Assembly: GCA_965203525.1 (NCBI GenBank)
Contig: OZ241898.1
Location: 1,054,001 to 1,118,000 of the forward strand
DNA: 64,000 bases
Source of the DNA: WTFV01 sp965203525
Lineage (GTDB): Bacteria > Acidobacteriota > Vicinamibacteria > Vicinamibacterales > UBA8438
Direction: 5' to 3'
In this document: positions 32,143 through 39,920 of the stretch, piece by piece
Numbering within the stretch: position 1 is the stretch's first letter
Layout of the letters: each line of letters opens with the position of its first letter
Notes under the pieces: model-generated
Told to the model about the DNA's origin: nothing
Databases searched by the model: none
What the model saw: only the letters and a program-made list of their open reading frames with translations
Translations under genes and position numbers: made by a program

Positions 32143-33723
32143 ATGCGCTCGTTCAACACCGCCGGCCCCGTCAATCCGACCGATCACTACCTGATCCCGC
32201 CGCTGTCGAGGATCGATCCGGACGAGGTGCTCGGCCTGGTGCGGGACAAGAAGTACTTCGTGCTGCACGCGCCGCGGCAGACCGGCAAGACCTCGGCGCT
32301 GCTGGCCCTGGCCGATGTGCTGAACGAACGGGGCTACCACTGCGTGTACGTCACCGTGGAGACCGCCCGCACCGCCCGCGACGACGTGGCGCGGGCGATG
32401 CGCGTGGTCCTCGCCGCGCTGGCGCGGGCGGCGGGTTCGGACCTGGGCGACCGGTTTCTGCAAGGCGTCTGGGCGAAAACCCTCGCCGAGGTCGGGCCGG
32501 ATCTGGCGTTGATCGAGGCGCTGTCGCGCTGGGCGGAGGCGGCGCCGCGGCCGCTGGTGCTGCTGATCGACGAGATCGACACCCTGGTCGGCGATTCGCT
32601 GCTGTCGGTGCTGCAGCAACTCCGCGCCGGCTACCCCGACCGCCCGGAACGCTTCCCGCAGAGCGTCGTGCTGTGCGGCCTGCGCGACGTGCGCGACTAC
32701 CGCATGGGCGCCTCCGGCAGCCCGTTCAACGTCGCCGCGAAGTCGCTGCGGCTGGGGGACTTCTCGCGGCAGGAGACGCTGGCACTGCTCGGCCAGCACA
32801 CCGCGGAGACCGGGCAGGCGTTCGCGCCGGAAGCGCTGGAGGCGGTGTGGACGCAGACGCGCGGCCAGCCGTGGCTGGTGAACGCGCTGGCGTACGGAGC
32901 CTGTTTCGAGAACAAGACGTTGCGCGCCGACCGTTCGCGCCCGGTCACCGCGGCCGACGTCGCCGCGGTCCGCGAGCAGCTCATCGTCAACCGGGTGACG
33001 CACCTGGACTATCTGGCGGACAAGCTGCGGGAGGAGCGCGTGCGGCGGGTGATCGAGCCGATGCTGACCGGCGCGGACCGGTACGCCTTCACGGACCGCG
33101 ACGTCGGATACGCACGCGACCTGGGGCTGCTGGCGCAGGACGCGCCGGTGCGCATCGCCAACCCGATCTACGCCGAAGTGCTGCCGCGCGAACTGGCCTG
33201 GGTGGCGCAGGAGACGCTGGACCTGTCGCCGCCGCGGTACCTGCGGGCGGACGGCAGCCTCGACGCGGCGCTGCTGCTGGCGGAGTTCCAGGACTTCTTC
33301 CGGCGCCACTCCGAGCACTGGCGGAACCGCTTCGCCTACGAGGAGGCGTGGCCGCAGCTACTGCTGCAGGCGTATCTGCAGCGGGTGGTGAACGGGGGCG
33401 GGCGCATCGAGCGGGAGTATGCGCTGGGGAGCGGGCGGGTGGACCTGCTGATCGTCTGGCCGCTGGCGGACGGGATGCAGGAGTTGGTGGTGGAGTGCAA
33501 GGTGGTGCGGGAGCGCGACGGCCTCGAGAGCACGATCGACGAGGGGGTGGAGCAGACGGCGCGCTACGTGGCGCGCTGCGCGGCCGAGGCGGGGCATCTG
33601 GTGGTCATCGACCAGCGGGAGGACCGGAGCTGGGACGAGAAGACGTTCCACCACCGGCGCCGCCCGGCCCGCCCGCAAAGCGGCGCCGGCGCCGCGCCGT
33701 CAGTGGACGTGTGGGGCATGTGA
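32143..33723 (+). CDS. AAA ATPase fused to PD-(D/E)XK nuclease-like domain
   Basis: The product has 526 residues from ATG 32143; a GTG at 32116 would add nine. The beginning FNTAGPVNPTDHYLIPPLSR leads into Walker A HAPRQTGKTSAL and Walker B PLVLLIDEIDTL, then the sensor-like VVLCGLRDVRDY. The C-terminal part has EREYALGSGRVDLLIVW...QELVVECKVV, with D and ExK of a PD-(D/E)XK nuclease. This AAA plus nuclease pairing is common as a stand-alone gene in several phyla and is suspected of defence or mobile-element functions, but is not characterised. It follows proS, and its codon use looks like that of its neighbours. Confidence 0.75.
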   Translation: MRSFNTAGPVNPTDHYLIPPLSRIDPDEVLGLVRDKKYFVLHAPRQTGKTSALLALADVLNERGYHCVYVTVETARTARDDVARAMRVVLAALARAAGSDLGDRFLQGVWAKTLAEVGPDLALIEALSRWAEAAPRPLVLLIDEIDTLVGDSLLSVLQQLRAGYPDRPERFPQSVVLCGLRDVRDYRMGASGSPFNVAAKSLRLGDFSRQETLALLGQHTAETGQAFAPEALEAVWTQTRGQPWLVNALAYGACFENKTLRADRSRPVTAADVAAVREQLIVNRVTHLDYLADKLREERVRRVIEPMLTGADRYAFTDRDVGYARDLGLLAQDAPVRIANPIYAEVLPRELAWVAQETLDLSPPRYLRADGSLDAALLLAEFQDFFRRHSEHWRNRFAYEEAWPQLLLQAYLQRVVNGGGRIEREYALGSGRVDLLIVWPLADGMQELVVECKVVRERDGLESTIDEGVEQTARYVARCAAEAGHLVVIDQREDRSWDEKTFHHRRRPARPQSGAGAAPSVDVWGM

Positions 33724-33791
33724 CGCGCTCCGGTCGTCCCGGCGTCTGCGCCGTGCGCCGGGGCGGGGCGGTTGCGCACGAGGCGGCCGGT

Positions 33792-35462
33792 TCACGGCGT
33801 GCGCGCCACGAAGGTGGCGCGGCGGTTCAGACGGCGCGTCTCCTCGCGCGAGTTGTCGTGCGCCGGCCGTTCCTCGCCGTAGCTGATCGTCTCCAGGCGT
33901 GCGGCCGGCACGCCGCGGTCGAGCAGGTACTGCCGGACCGCGGCGGCGCGGCGATCGCCCAGTGCCAAGTTGTATTCGTTGGTGCCGATGCTGCAGGCGT
34001 GTCCCTCGATCAGGATCCGGAGCCCCGGATTTTCCGCCATCGCCCCGACCACCTCGTCGAGCACCCGCGCGGCGCCCGGCCGCAGCGCGTGCTGGTCGAA
34101 GTCGAAGTGGACGTCCTCGAACGCGAAGTCGGGCGGCGGCGGAGGGGGGCTGACGAACACCGTGGCCGTGTCCGAAGCGGATCCGCCGCGGCCGTCCGTC
34201 ACCGTCACGGCGAGCGGAACCGGGCCCTCCTGCTCCGGCGCCCGCCAGCGCGTGACGGCCCGATCGCGGGCGTCGACGAAGCTGCCCGCGGGCCCGTTCC
34301 AGCGGAGGGCGAGCGGGTCGCCGTCCGGGTCGGAAGCGTCCGCCTGCAGGAGGACTTCCTCTCCGAACCGGACCTCGCAGGGATCGCACGAGGCGCTGAC
34401 GGCCGGCGGACGGTTCGCGGGCGGCGCGGGCGGCGGCGGCGCGGGCGGCGCAGGCGGTTCCGGCGCGTGCACCCGGACGCCCGGGTGGTAGCTCAACCGG
34501 AACAGGAACCCGAACCGGTCGGTGCCCGGCTGCTCCTGTGCGATCGACGCGCGGTCGACGTGGCGGGCGGCCCAGGTCAGGCCGGCGCCCACGGAGAACC
34601 CCAGGCCCTGGATCTGCGCGCCGACGACGGCGTCGAGAGGCAGACGGCCCGACGACGTGAGCCCGCTGCTGCTCCCGTCCGGCGCGGTCAGCGGATCGGT
34701 CAGTTTCGTCGTTCCCCCCAGCACTCCCCGGCCGAGCAGTTCGCCGAAGATTCGCAACCGGTCTCGAACCGGCGCGCCGACGCCGAATCCCCACTGCAGG
34801 TCGTGGGGCACGTCGATGCCGGCCGGGTCGCCGCGCAACACGAAGTCCGCGTTCGCGGCGATCTCGGCGCCGCCCAGGTTCCGGCTGAAGACGATGCCGA
34901 CGGCCCCGGCGGGGGCGCCCGCCGTCGTGCCCGCGTCCTCGTCGCCGGTCGGCAGCCTGCCCCAGCCGCGCACCGCGACGGCGACGGGGGCCAAGGTCCG
35001 TTCGGTCGCCAGGTTGACCTTCGCGCCGAAGACGACGTCGCCCGTGCCGTTGCCGCTGAAAGGTCTCGTGACGAGCGGAAAGTCCGGCAGCACGCCGCCG
35101 ACCGAGGAGTCGTGCGGACGAAACGACGGCCGCACGTCCCGGTCGATCCGGGTCAGGAAGGGGACCGACCCGAAGACCTCCACGCGGTCCCGGATGCCGA
35201 CCGCGAAGGTTCCGGCCATCGACTGAATCGCCGAGAGGCCCTGTTCCCGGTTGAAGTTCGCAAGGTGGCCGCTGGCGGCGACCCGGCCGTCCCCGACGAC
35301 CTCCGCGGTCGGCACGAACCACAGTCCGGTGTCGCCGAGGAACGTCACACCGGCCGGCCGCGTGTCCGCGCCCTGCGCGAATGCCGAACCGGCCCACAAG
35401 CTCACGATCGCGGTCAGCGCCGGCAGGCGCAGACGCCGTTTTCTTTCTGACACCAGGCTCAT
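33792..35462 (-). CDS. OmpA-family outer-membrane protein with PKD-like domain
   Basis: The product has 556 residues: signal peptide (ALTAIVSLWAGSAFA), then about 310 residues of predicted beta-barrel beginning TFLGDTGLWFVPTAE. A Pro/Ala linker, an Ig/PKD-like repeat (ASDPDGDPLALRWN, TVTDGRGGSASD) and a C-terminal OmpA domain follow. The OmpA domain shows VHFDFDQHALRPGA, EGHACSIGTNEYNLALGDRRA and SYGEERP, with the Asp/Arg peptidoglycan-binding residues. It should tie the outer membrane to the wall. Downstream of tatC on the same strand, after a 242-bp gap with a 51-bp repeat. Confidence 0.85.
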   Translation of the reverse strand: MSLVSERKRRLRLPALTAIVSLWAGSAFAQGADTRPAGVTFLGDTGLWFVPTAEVVGDGRVAASGHLANFNREQGLSAIQSMAGTFAVGIRDRVEVFGSVPFLTRIDRDVRPSFRPHDSSVGGVLPDFPLVTRPFSGNGTGDVVFGAKVNLATERTLAPVAVAVRGWGRLPTGDEDAGTTAGAPAGAVGIVFSRNLGGAEIAANADFVLRGDPAGIDVPHDLQWGFGVGAPVRDRLRIFGELLGRGVLGGTTKLTDPLTAPDGSSSGLTSSGRLPLDAVVGAQIQGLGFSVGAGLTWAARHVDRASIAQEQPGTDRFGFLFRLSYHPGVRVHAPEPPAPPAPPPPAPPANRPPAVSASCDPCEVRFGEEVLLQADASDPDGDPLALRWNGPAGSFVDARDRAVTRWRAPEQEGPVPLAVTVTDGRGGSASDTATVFVSPPPPPPDFAFEDVHFDFDQHALRPGAARVLDEVVGAMAENPGLRILIEGHACSIGTNEYNLALGDRRAAAVRQYLLDRGVPAARLETISYGEERPAHDNSREETRRLNRRATFVARTP

Positions 35463-35491
35463 CCTTCGGTTTGCGGTTCTTCCCGCAAGAC

Positions 35492-35640
35492 TGTATCGGC
35501 ACGTGCGCGTCCACGGTCCAGTCCGCACCGCCGCGCAAGACCTGTATCGGCACGTGCGCGTCCACGGTCCAGTCCGCACCGCCGCGCAAGACCTGTATCG
35601 GCACGTGCGCGTCCACGGTCCAGTCCGCACCGCCGCGCGA
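35492..35640. repeat. 51-bp tandem repeat, three copies, upstream of the OmpA-like gene
   Basis: Three nearly identical 51-bp units start at 35492, 35543 and 35594 (word TGTATCGGCACGTGC). They end 30 bp from the OmpA-like start codon, in the gap after tatC, and so would lie in the 5' leader or promoter of that gene. No coding role is apparent. Confidence 0.93.
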
Positions 35641-35704
35641 ACTGCGACTGCCCGTGATTCGGCGCAACGGTGGGCGGACGCGGTGTGTCCGGGGACGAGC
35701 CGGG

Positions 35705-36766
35705 TCAGTCCGCCGGCTCGGCCGTCCGCTTCCGGAACACCCACGCGATGCCGATGCACAGGACGTAGAGCGCGATCATCGGGCCCGCCATCACGGTCAT
35801 GGTGACCGGATCCGGGGTGGGCGTCAGCACCGCGGCGAACACGAAGCAGAGCAGGAACGCGTACTTGAAGTTGCGGATGAGGAAGCGGGGCGACGCCACG
35901 CCCATCCGGGCCAGGAAGAAGACGACCGTCGGGAGCTGGAAGATCACCCCGCAGGCGAGCACGAGACGGACGTAGAGCGAGAACGAGTCCTGGAGCCGGG
36001 GCGTGAAGTCCACGTACTGCGTCTCTGCGCCGAAGCTGGCGAAGAAGTCCCACGCGACCCGGAAGAGCACGTAGTGTCCGAAGAGCGTGCCTCCGATGAA
36101 GAACACCGACGCGAACGCGACGAACGGGATCGCGAACTTCTTCTCGTGCGCGTACAACCCGGGCGCTATGAAGAGCCAGATCTGCGACATGACGACCGGC
36201 GTCGCCACCAGCAGGCCGGCCAGCGCGGCCATCTTGAGCCGCAGAAAGAACATCTCGGGCGCGCTGATGTAGACCAGCGTGGCGCCTTCCGGGAGGACCG
36301 CGGTCATCGGCTCCATGATGAAGTCGAAGATGGGCGTGATGAACCCGAAGCAGATCATGAAACCGACGGCGAGGGCCGAGAACGAAGCGATGAGCCGCCG
36401 CCGCAGCTCGTCGAGATGCTCGAGGAACGACATCCTGCCGCCGGCGCCGTCCTCGCCGGCGTCCTCGCCGCCGGTGTCGACGGGCGGCTGTCCGGGTCCC
36501 GACGGACCGGCGGGCGCCGGCGGGGCGGCGGGCGCCGGCGGGGTGGCCGGTGCGGTCGGCGCAGGCAACGCGGACGCCGTTGCCGCGGCCGGCGCGGGAT
36601 GCGGCGGGGCGCCGGACGTCTCGACCGCCGGCGGAACGGGCGTCGTGGCCGGGCCGTCGGAAGCCGCGTCCGCCGCGGGTTCGGCAGGTGATCCGGATGC
36701 GGCGGGCGCCTCGGCCGGTGCGGACGGATCGGGCGCGGATTCTGCTGCAACCGGCGCTGGAGCCAT
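35705..36766 (-). CDS. tatC: Twin-arginine translocase subunit TatC with long Pro/Ala N-terminal extension
   Basis: The product has 353 residues from ATG 36766. The TatC core starts at Met112 (MSFLEHLDELRRRL, coordinate 36433) and has the six-helix pattern with FIAPGLYAHEKKF and LTPTPDPVTM. Residues 1-111 are almost only Ala, Pro, Gly, Ser, Thr and acidic residues. They could be translated as a cytoplasmic disordered tail, or 36433 could be the true start. The extension is in frame with GC-rich codon use, and the gene begins 15 bp after tatA ends. It forms the Tat receptor in the inner membrane. Confidence 0.92.
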   Translation of the reverse strand: MAPAPVAAESAPDPSAPAEAPAASGSPAEPAADAASDGPATTPVPPAVETSGAPPHPAPAAATASALPAPTAPATPPAPAAPPAPAGPSGPGQPPVDTGGEDAGEDGAGGRMSFLEHLDELRRRLIASFSALAVGFMICFGFITPIFDFIMEPMTAVLPEGATLVYISAPEMFFLRLKMAALAGLLVATPVVMSQIWLFIAPGLYAHEKKFAIPFVAFASVFFIGGTLFGHYVLFRVAWDFFASFGAETQYVDFTPRLQDSFSLYVRLVLACGVIFQLPTVVFFLARMGVASPRFLIRNFKYAFLLCFVFAAVLTPTPDPVTMTVMAGPMIALYVLCIGIAWVFRKRTAEPAD

Positions 36767-36781
36767 CGCGTTCGCCAGCCG

Positions 36782-37144
36782 TTACGCGCCCGCGCCGGGC
36801 TCGGTCGGGTGGGCGTCCGGCGTCGGGGACGCGGCGGCCGCCGGCTTGGGCGCGGCCGTCGGCGCGGAAGGCTTGGTGGCGTCCGTCCCGGCCGTCCCCC
36901 GCGTTTCGGCCGGCGCCGGCGCGGCGGCGGAGCCGGTTTCCGAAGCGGCCGCGCGCGGAGCGCGACGCTCCTCGATCCGGATCTCCTCGTCGAGCGTGTT
37001 GCGGAGCTCGTTCGATGCGCGTTTGAACTCGCCGAGGCTCTTGCCGAGGGACCGCCCGAGCTCCGGCAACTTGCGCGGACCGAACACGATCAAGGCGATG
37101 ACCAGGATGATGACCATTTCCCAGACGCCGATTGGACCGAACAT
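36782..37144 (-). CDS. tatA: Twin-arginine translocase subunit TatA
   Basis: The product has 120 residues: short N-terminal helix with GPIGVWEMVIILVIALIVFGPRKLPELG, then an amphipathic helix and a charged segment, then a long Ala/Pro/Thr tail of about 55 residues. FGP-x-K-LPELG is the Tat hinge. No separate tatB is present, as in many minimal TatAC systems. It has a good promoter 44 bp upstream. The ISKra4-like element sits just 17 bp beyond the -35. Confidence 0.93.
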   Translation of the reverse strand: MFGPIGVWEMVIILVIALIVFGPRKLPELGRSLGKSLGEFKRASNELRNTLDEEIRIEERRAPRAAASETGSAAAPAPAETRGTAGTDATKPSAPTAAPKPAAAASPTPDAHPTEPGAGA

Positions 37145-37187
37145 GGCAATGCTCCTGGCAGTGGATCCGCGCTAACCCGTTCCGGGC

Positions 37188-37217
37188 ATTATAGAAACGG
37201 CGGCGCCGGGCGGTCAA
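37188..37217 (-). promoter_or_regulatory. Promoter of tatA-tatC
   Basis: On the minus strand TTGACC (37212-37217), an 18-bp spacer and a perfect TATAAT (37188-37193), 44 bp before the tatA start. The insertion sequence begins at 37234, leaving the promoter core intact. Confidence 0.7.
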
Positions 37218-37233
37218 GCGCCGGTCTCTGTCT

Positions 37234-37256
37234 GGGTGCACGTCAGATTTGTGAGG
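37234..37256. repeat. Left terminal inverted repeat of the IS
   Basis: Twenty-three bases starting GGGTGCACGTCA, matching the reverse complement of the right end without mismatch; similarity continues weakly (GACCG) inside. Confidence 0.95.
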
Positions 37257-37269
37257 GACCGCATCGGGG

Positions 37270-39068
37270 GTGCAGGGCAGGGCGAGATCGGCCGACAACT
37301 TCAGTAGACCGACTGTTCACTGGAGGAGTCCGACCCTGCCCGAGGAATCGATCGCCGCGCTCGAACAGCGCCGCGCCCACCTGTGCCGGCAGTTGGCCTC
37401 GATCGGCGAGATGCGTTCGGGGTCGCTGATGGCGCGTTGCCGGCGCTGCGGCAAGACCGGCTGCGGCTGCGCCCCGCCGGGGAAGGCACAGCGGGGTCCG
37501 GTGCTGTCGCTGACGCGCAAGGAGTCGGGGAAGACGGTGACCCGGATCATTCCGGCGCGGGCGGCGGAGCAAGCCTGGGCCGAGGCGGCCGAGTATCGGC
37601 GGTTCCGGCGCCTGTCGCAGGAGTTGATCGAGGCCAGCGACGCGCTGAGCGAGGCCCGGCTGCGGGCCGGGAGCGGGAGCGGAAGCGGGCGGGACCCCGC
37701 GGCGGCGGCAGCCGGCGCGGGAAAAAAGGGGGCTGCGAGAAGACGCTCGCGGGCGAAATCGACGCCGAAATCGATGCCCTGGTAAGGTCGAAGACGGCCG
37801 GCGGCCCGGATTTCGAGGCCTTCGAGCAAGCCGTCCGCCGGCGGGCGCTCGACACGGCCGCGCGGTCGGTCGAGCGCCGGCTGAACGCGGACCGCGCCGA
37901 CCACCAGGATTCGACCGTGCGGTGCGCCTGCGGACGGAAGGCGCGCTACGCCGGTCGCCGTCCGAAGACGTTTCTGAGCGTGTTGGGGCCGTTGCGGCTG
38001 GAACGCGCCTGCTACCACTGTGACGCCTGCCGCACGGGCATCTGTCCGCGCGACCGGGCGTTGGGTCCGGAAGGCACTTCGCTGTCGCCCGCCACCACGC
38101 GGATGGTGGGGGCGGCGGCGGCCGAGGTCAGCTTCGACAAGGCGGGCGAACTGGTGGGGGCGTGCGCCGGGGTGCGGGTCGAGACCAAACAGGTCGAGCG
38201 CACGGCCGAAGCCTTGGGACGCCGGGTCGCTGCCGACGAACGCACCGTGACCGAGCCGGCGCCCGCCCCCGCGCCGACGATGTACCTGGGGCTGGACGGT
38301 ACCGGCGTGCCGGTGCGCCCCTCCGAGGTCGAGGGCCGTCCCGGAAAGCAGCCGGACGGCTCGGCCAGGACCCGCGAGGTCAGGCTGGTCACCGTCCGGA
38401 CGGCCGAATCGCGCGACAAACGGGGCCGGCCCGTGCGCGACCCCGGATCGGTCAGCTACAACGCCGCCGTCGAGAGCGCGGCCGGCCGCGACACCGACCC
38501 GCGGCCGTCCCCGTTCTCGCAACGGGTGTATCGCGAGGCGCAACGGCGCGGCTTCGACGCCGCCGAACGCCGCGTCGTCCTCGCCGACGGCGCCCCCTGG
38601 ATCTGGAATCCGGCCGGCGAGCAGTTTCCAGGCGCCACCGAAATCGTCGACGTCTACCATGCCAGGCAGCATCTGTCCGACGTGGCCAAGACCCTCTACG
38701 GCCCCGGCACCGACCGCGCCGACGCCTGGGCCAGGCAGCGGAAGGACGAGTTGGACGCCGGACGGCTGCGCGCGATCGTGGCCGAACTGCGGTCCCACAC
38801 CGAGACCACCGACGCCGCGCGCCGGTGCCTCGACTACGTGGTGCGCAACCGCCGCCGGATGCGCTGTCCGCGGTTCCGCGCCCAAGGCCTGTGCGTCTCT
38901 TCGGGCGTGGTCGAGGCCGGCTGCAAGCAGGTCGTCGGCGCACGGTTGAAGCGCGCCGGCATGCGCCGGACCGTCGCCGGCGCCAACGCCATCATCGCCC
39001 TGCGCTGCTGCCGGCTCAGTGGCCGCTTCAAGGACTTCTGGGAGCGACGAGTCGCCAGAGCCGCCTGA
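37270..39068 (+). CDS. ISKra4-like transposase made by -1 frameshift
   Basis: Phase one (37270-37785) encodes a short helical and cysteine-rich part (MARCRRCGKTGCGCAPPG). Phase two continues as GGCEKTLAGEIDAEI to the stop at 39068. They join at A-AAA-AAG (37722-37728), giving a fused product of up to about 600 residues. The main part has a zinc-like CDACRTGICP, the acidic triad region DGTGVPVRPSE, ADGAPWIWN, VDVYHARQHL and the C-terminal SSGVVEAGCKQVVGARLK, all typical of the family. The start is uncertain: a GTG at 37270, or a CTG at 37336 placed 7 nt after a strong GGAGGAG. Confidence 0.85.
37722..37728 (+). promoter_or_regulatory. -1 programmed frameshift site (A-AAA-AAG)
   Basis: A canonical X-XXY-YYZ heptamer in the zero phase of the first transposase ORF, followed by GGGGG. 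Slipping back one base yields the exact continuing frame of the second ORF; the 0-phase ends at 37785. Confidence 0.8.
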
Positions 39069-39072
39069 CGGT

Positions 39073-39095
39073 CCTCACAAATCTGACGTGCACCC
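39073..39095. repeat. Right terminal inverted repeat of the IS
   Basis: Reverse complement of the left end over 23 bases, beginning five bases after the transposase stop. Confidence 0.95.
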
Positions 39096-39140
39096 TCTCC
39101 GTCTCGGCCGCGTCGACCTCGGCGGCGACGACGGAGGGGA

Positions 39141-39530
39141 TCATCGGACCATCCCGACGTCGGTCCGTGGAAAATCGTTCCCCTTCGAGAGCAGTGGTTC
39201 GCCCGTCTGACGAGCGAGCGCGTAGACGAAGCAGTCGCCATAGTTCAGCGCCGCGGGGTGCCGCCCCTTCCCGAAGTCGCTGAACGCCTGCCGTGCGATC
39301 CGCGCCTGTGCGAGGTCCACCGGCATGACTTCGATACCGGCGGTCTCGATGAGCCGATCCAGATAGCGAAGACCCTCCGCGCCCCAGCGTGATTCGACGA
39401 CCATCGACGCCTCCACCAGCGTGGCCGCCGACATGCGTCGGACCGCCGCGGCCTCGATTTCGTCAACCAGCGCCTGACGGTCGGGCTCGTTCCCGAGTAC
39501 GGCGAGGAACACCGACGTATCGATGACCAT
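39141..39530 (-). CDS. vapC: VapC-type PIN-domain toxin ribonuclease
   Basis: The product has 129 residues from ATG 39530, one base overlapping the antitoxin stop. Catalytic acids of the PIN domain are present: Asp in MVIDTSVFLAVL, Glu in ATLVEASMVVE, Asp in NYGDCFVYALA and Asp in GNDFPRTDV. Length and order are those of active VapC toxins. The antitoxin gene is upstream. The IS element ends 45 bp beyond its stop, so the toxin is uninterrupted. It probably cleaves tRNA or rRNA when free of VapB. Confidence 0.92.
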   Translation of the reverse strand: MVIDTSVFLAVLGNEPDRQALVDEIEAAAVRRMSAATLVEASMVVESRWGAEGLRYLDRLIETAGIEVMPVDLAQARIARQAFSDFGKGRHPAALNYGDCFVYALARQTGEPLLSKGNDFPRTDVGMVR

Positions 39531-39784
39531 CAGCGCGGCAGACCGTTCTCGTCGTACCCGATGATCTCGTCCGCCGGGCGCGTGTCGAGCACCGGCCGTC
39601 GGGCGCAACGCAACGCGATGGCGTTGAGCTCGTCGGCCAGCGTCCGCCCCGATCGCTCGCGCCGCAATCGGTCCAGCCGATCTCGAAGAGCGTCGGTAAC
39701 CGCCTCGGTCTTGGTCTGACCGGTCAGCCTTGCCAACTCGGCCGCCAGTTGTTCGGTCCGTGGATTCCGCAAGTTGAGCGCCAT
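39530..39784 (-). CDS. vapB: VapB-type antitoxin
   Basis: The product has 84 residues from ATG 39784; a second ATG four codons upstream (39796) is possible and has better spacing to any SD. The N-terminus MALNLRNPRTEQLAAELARLTGQTKTEAVTDALRD is a ribbon-helix-helix (PSK-type) DNA-binding domain, and the C-terminal tail PADEIIGYDENGLPR is the toxin-binding part. It should autorepress the operon. TGATG coupling to vapC. Confidence 0.92.
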   Translation of the reverse strand: MALNLRNPRTEQLAAELARLTGQTKTEAVTDALRDRLDRLRRERSGRTLADELNAIALRCARRPVLDTRPADEIIGYDENGLPR

Positions 39785-39884
39785 CTCCTGCTCCATATGT
39801 AGATGACTATGCCACAGTGTAGCTGTTTTCCCGGAGCAACAGGGAGACCGGCGGCTACGTTGGTGCGAACGACTCCCGAAGTCG

Positions 39885-39913
39885 TTGCTGCGCAACGGCT
39901 TGTCTGGTAGGAT
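39885..39913 (+). promoter_or_regulatory. Promoter of the S41 protease gene (possible leaderless mRNA)
   Basis: TTGCTG (39885-39890), 17-bp spacer, TAGGAT (39908-39913). The ATG at 39921 is only 7 bp after the -10, so transcription would begin at or next to the start codon. Confidence 0.5.
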
Positions 39914-39920
39914 CGCGCGC

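Larger units (their letters stand above)
37234..39095 (+). mobile_element. Complete insertion sequence, ISKra4-like
   Basis: The element is 1862 bp with perfect 23-bp terminal inverted repeats beginning GGGTGCACGTCAG. Flanks TCTCTGTCT (left) and TCTCCGTCT (right) look like a 9-bp target duplication with one mismatch. It carries one transposase in two reading phases joined by a -1 slippery site. It lies between the tatA promoter and vapC and interrupts no visible gene. Family assignment rests on the transposase's cysteine-rich N-terminal part, the DGTGVPV and VVDVYHA-type motifs and the overall layout. Confidence 0.85.

Noticed and set aside
35481..35704. A long minus-strand ORF joining tatC/tatA region to the OmpA-like protein
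   Set aside because: The frame stays open only because 51 is a multiple of three and GC is high; the OmpA-like protein has its own signal peptide start at 35462.
39868..39886. Hairpin AACGACT...AGTCGTT between vapB and the protease gene as terminator
   Set aside because: Stem is 7 bp without a T run on either side and overlaps the -35 of the next gene; too weak to call.
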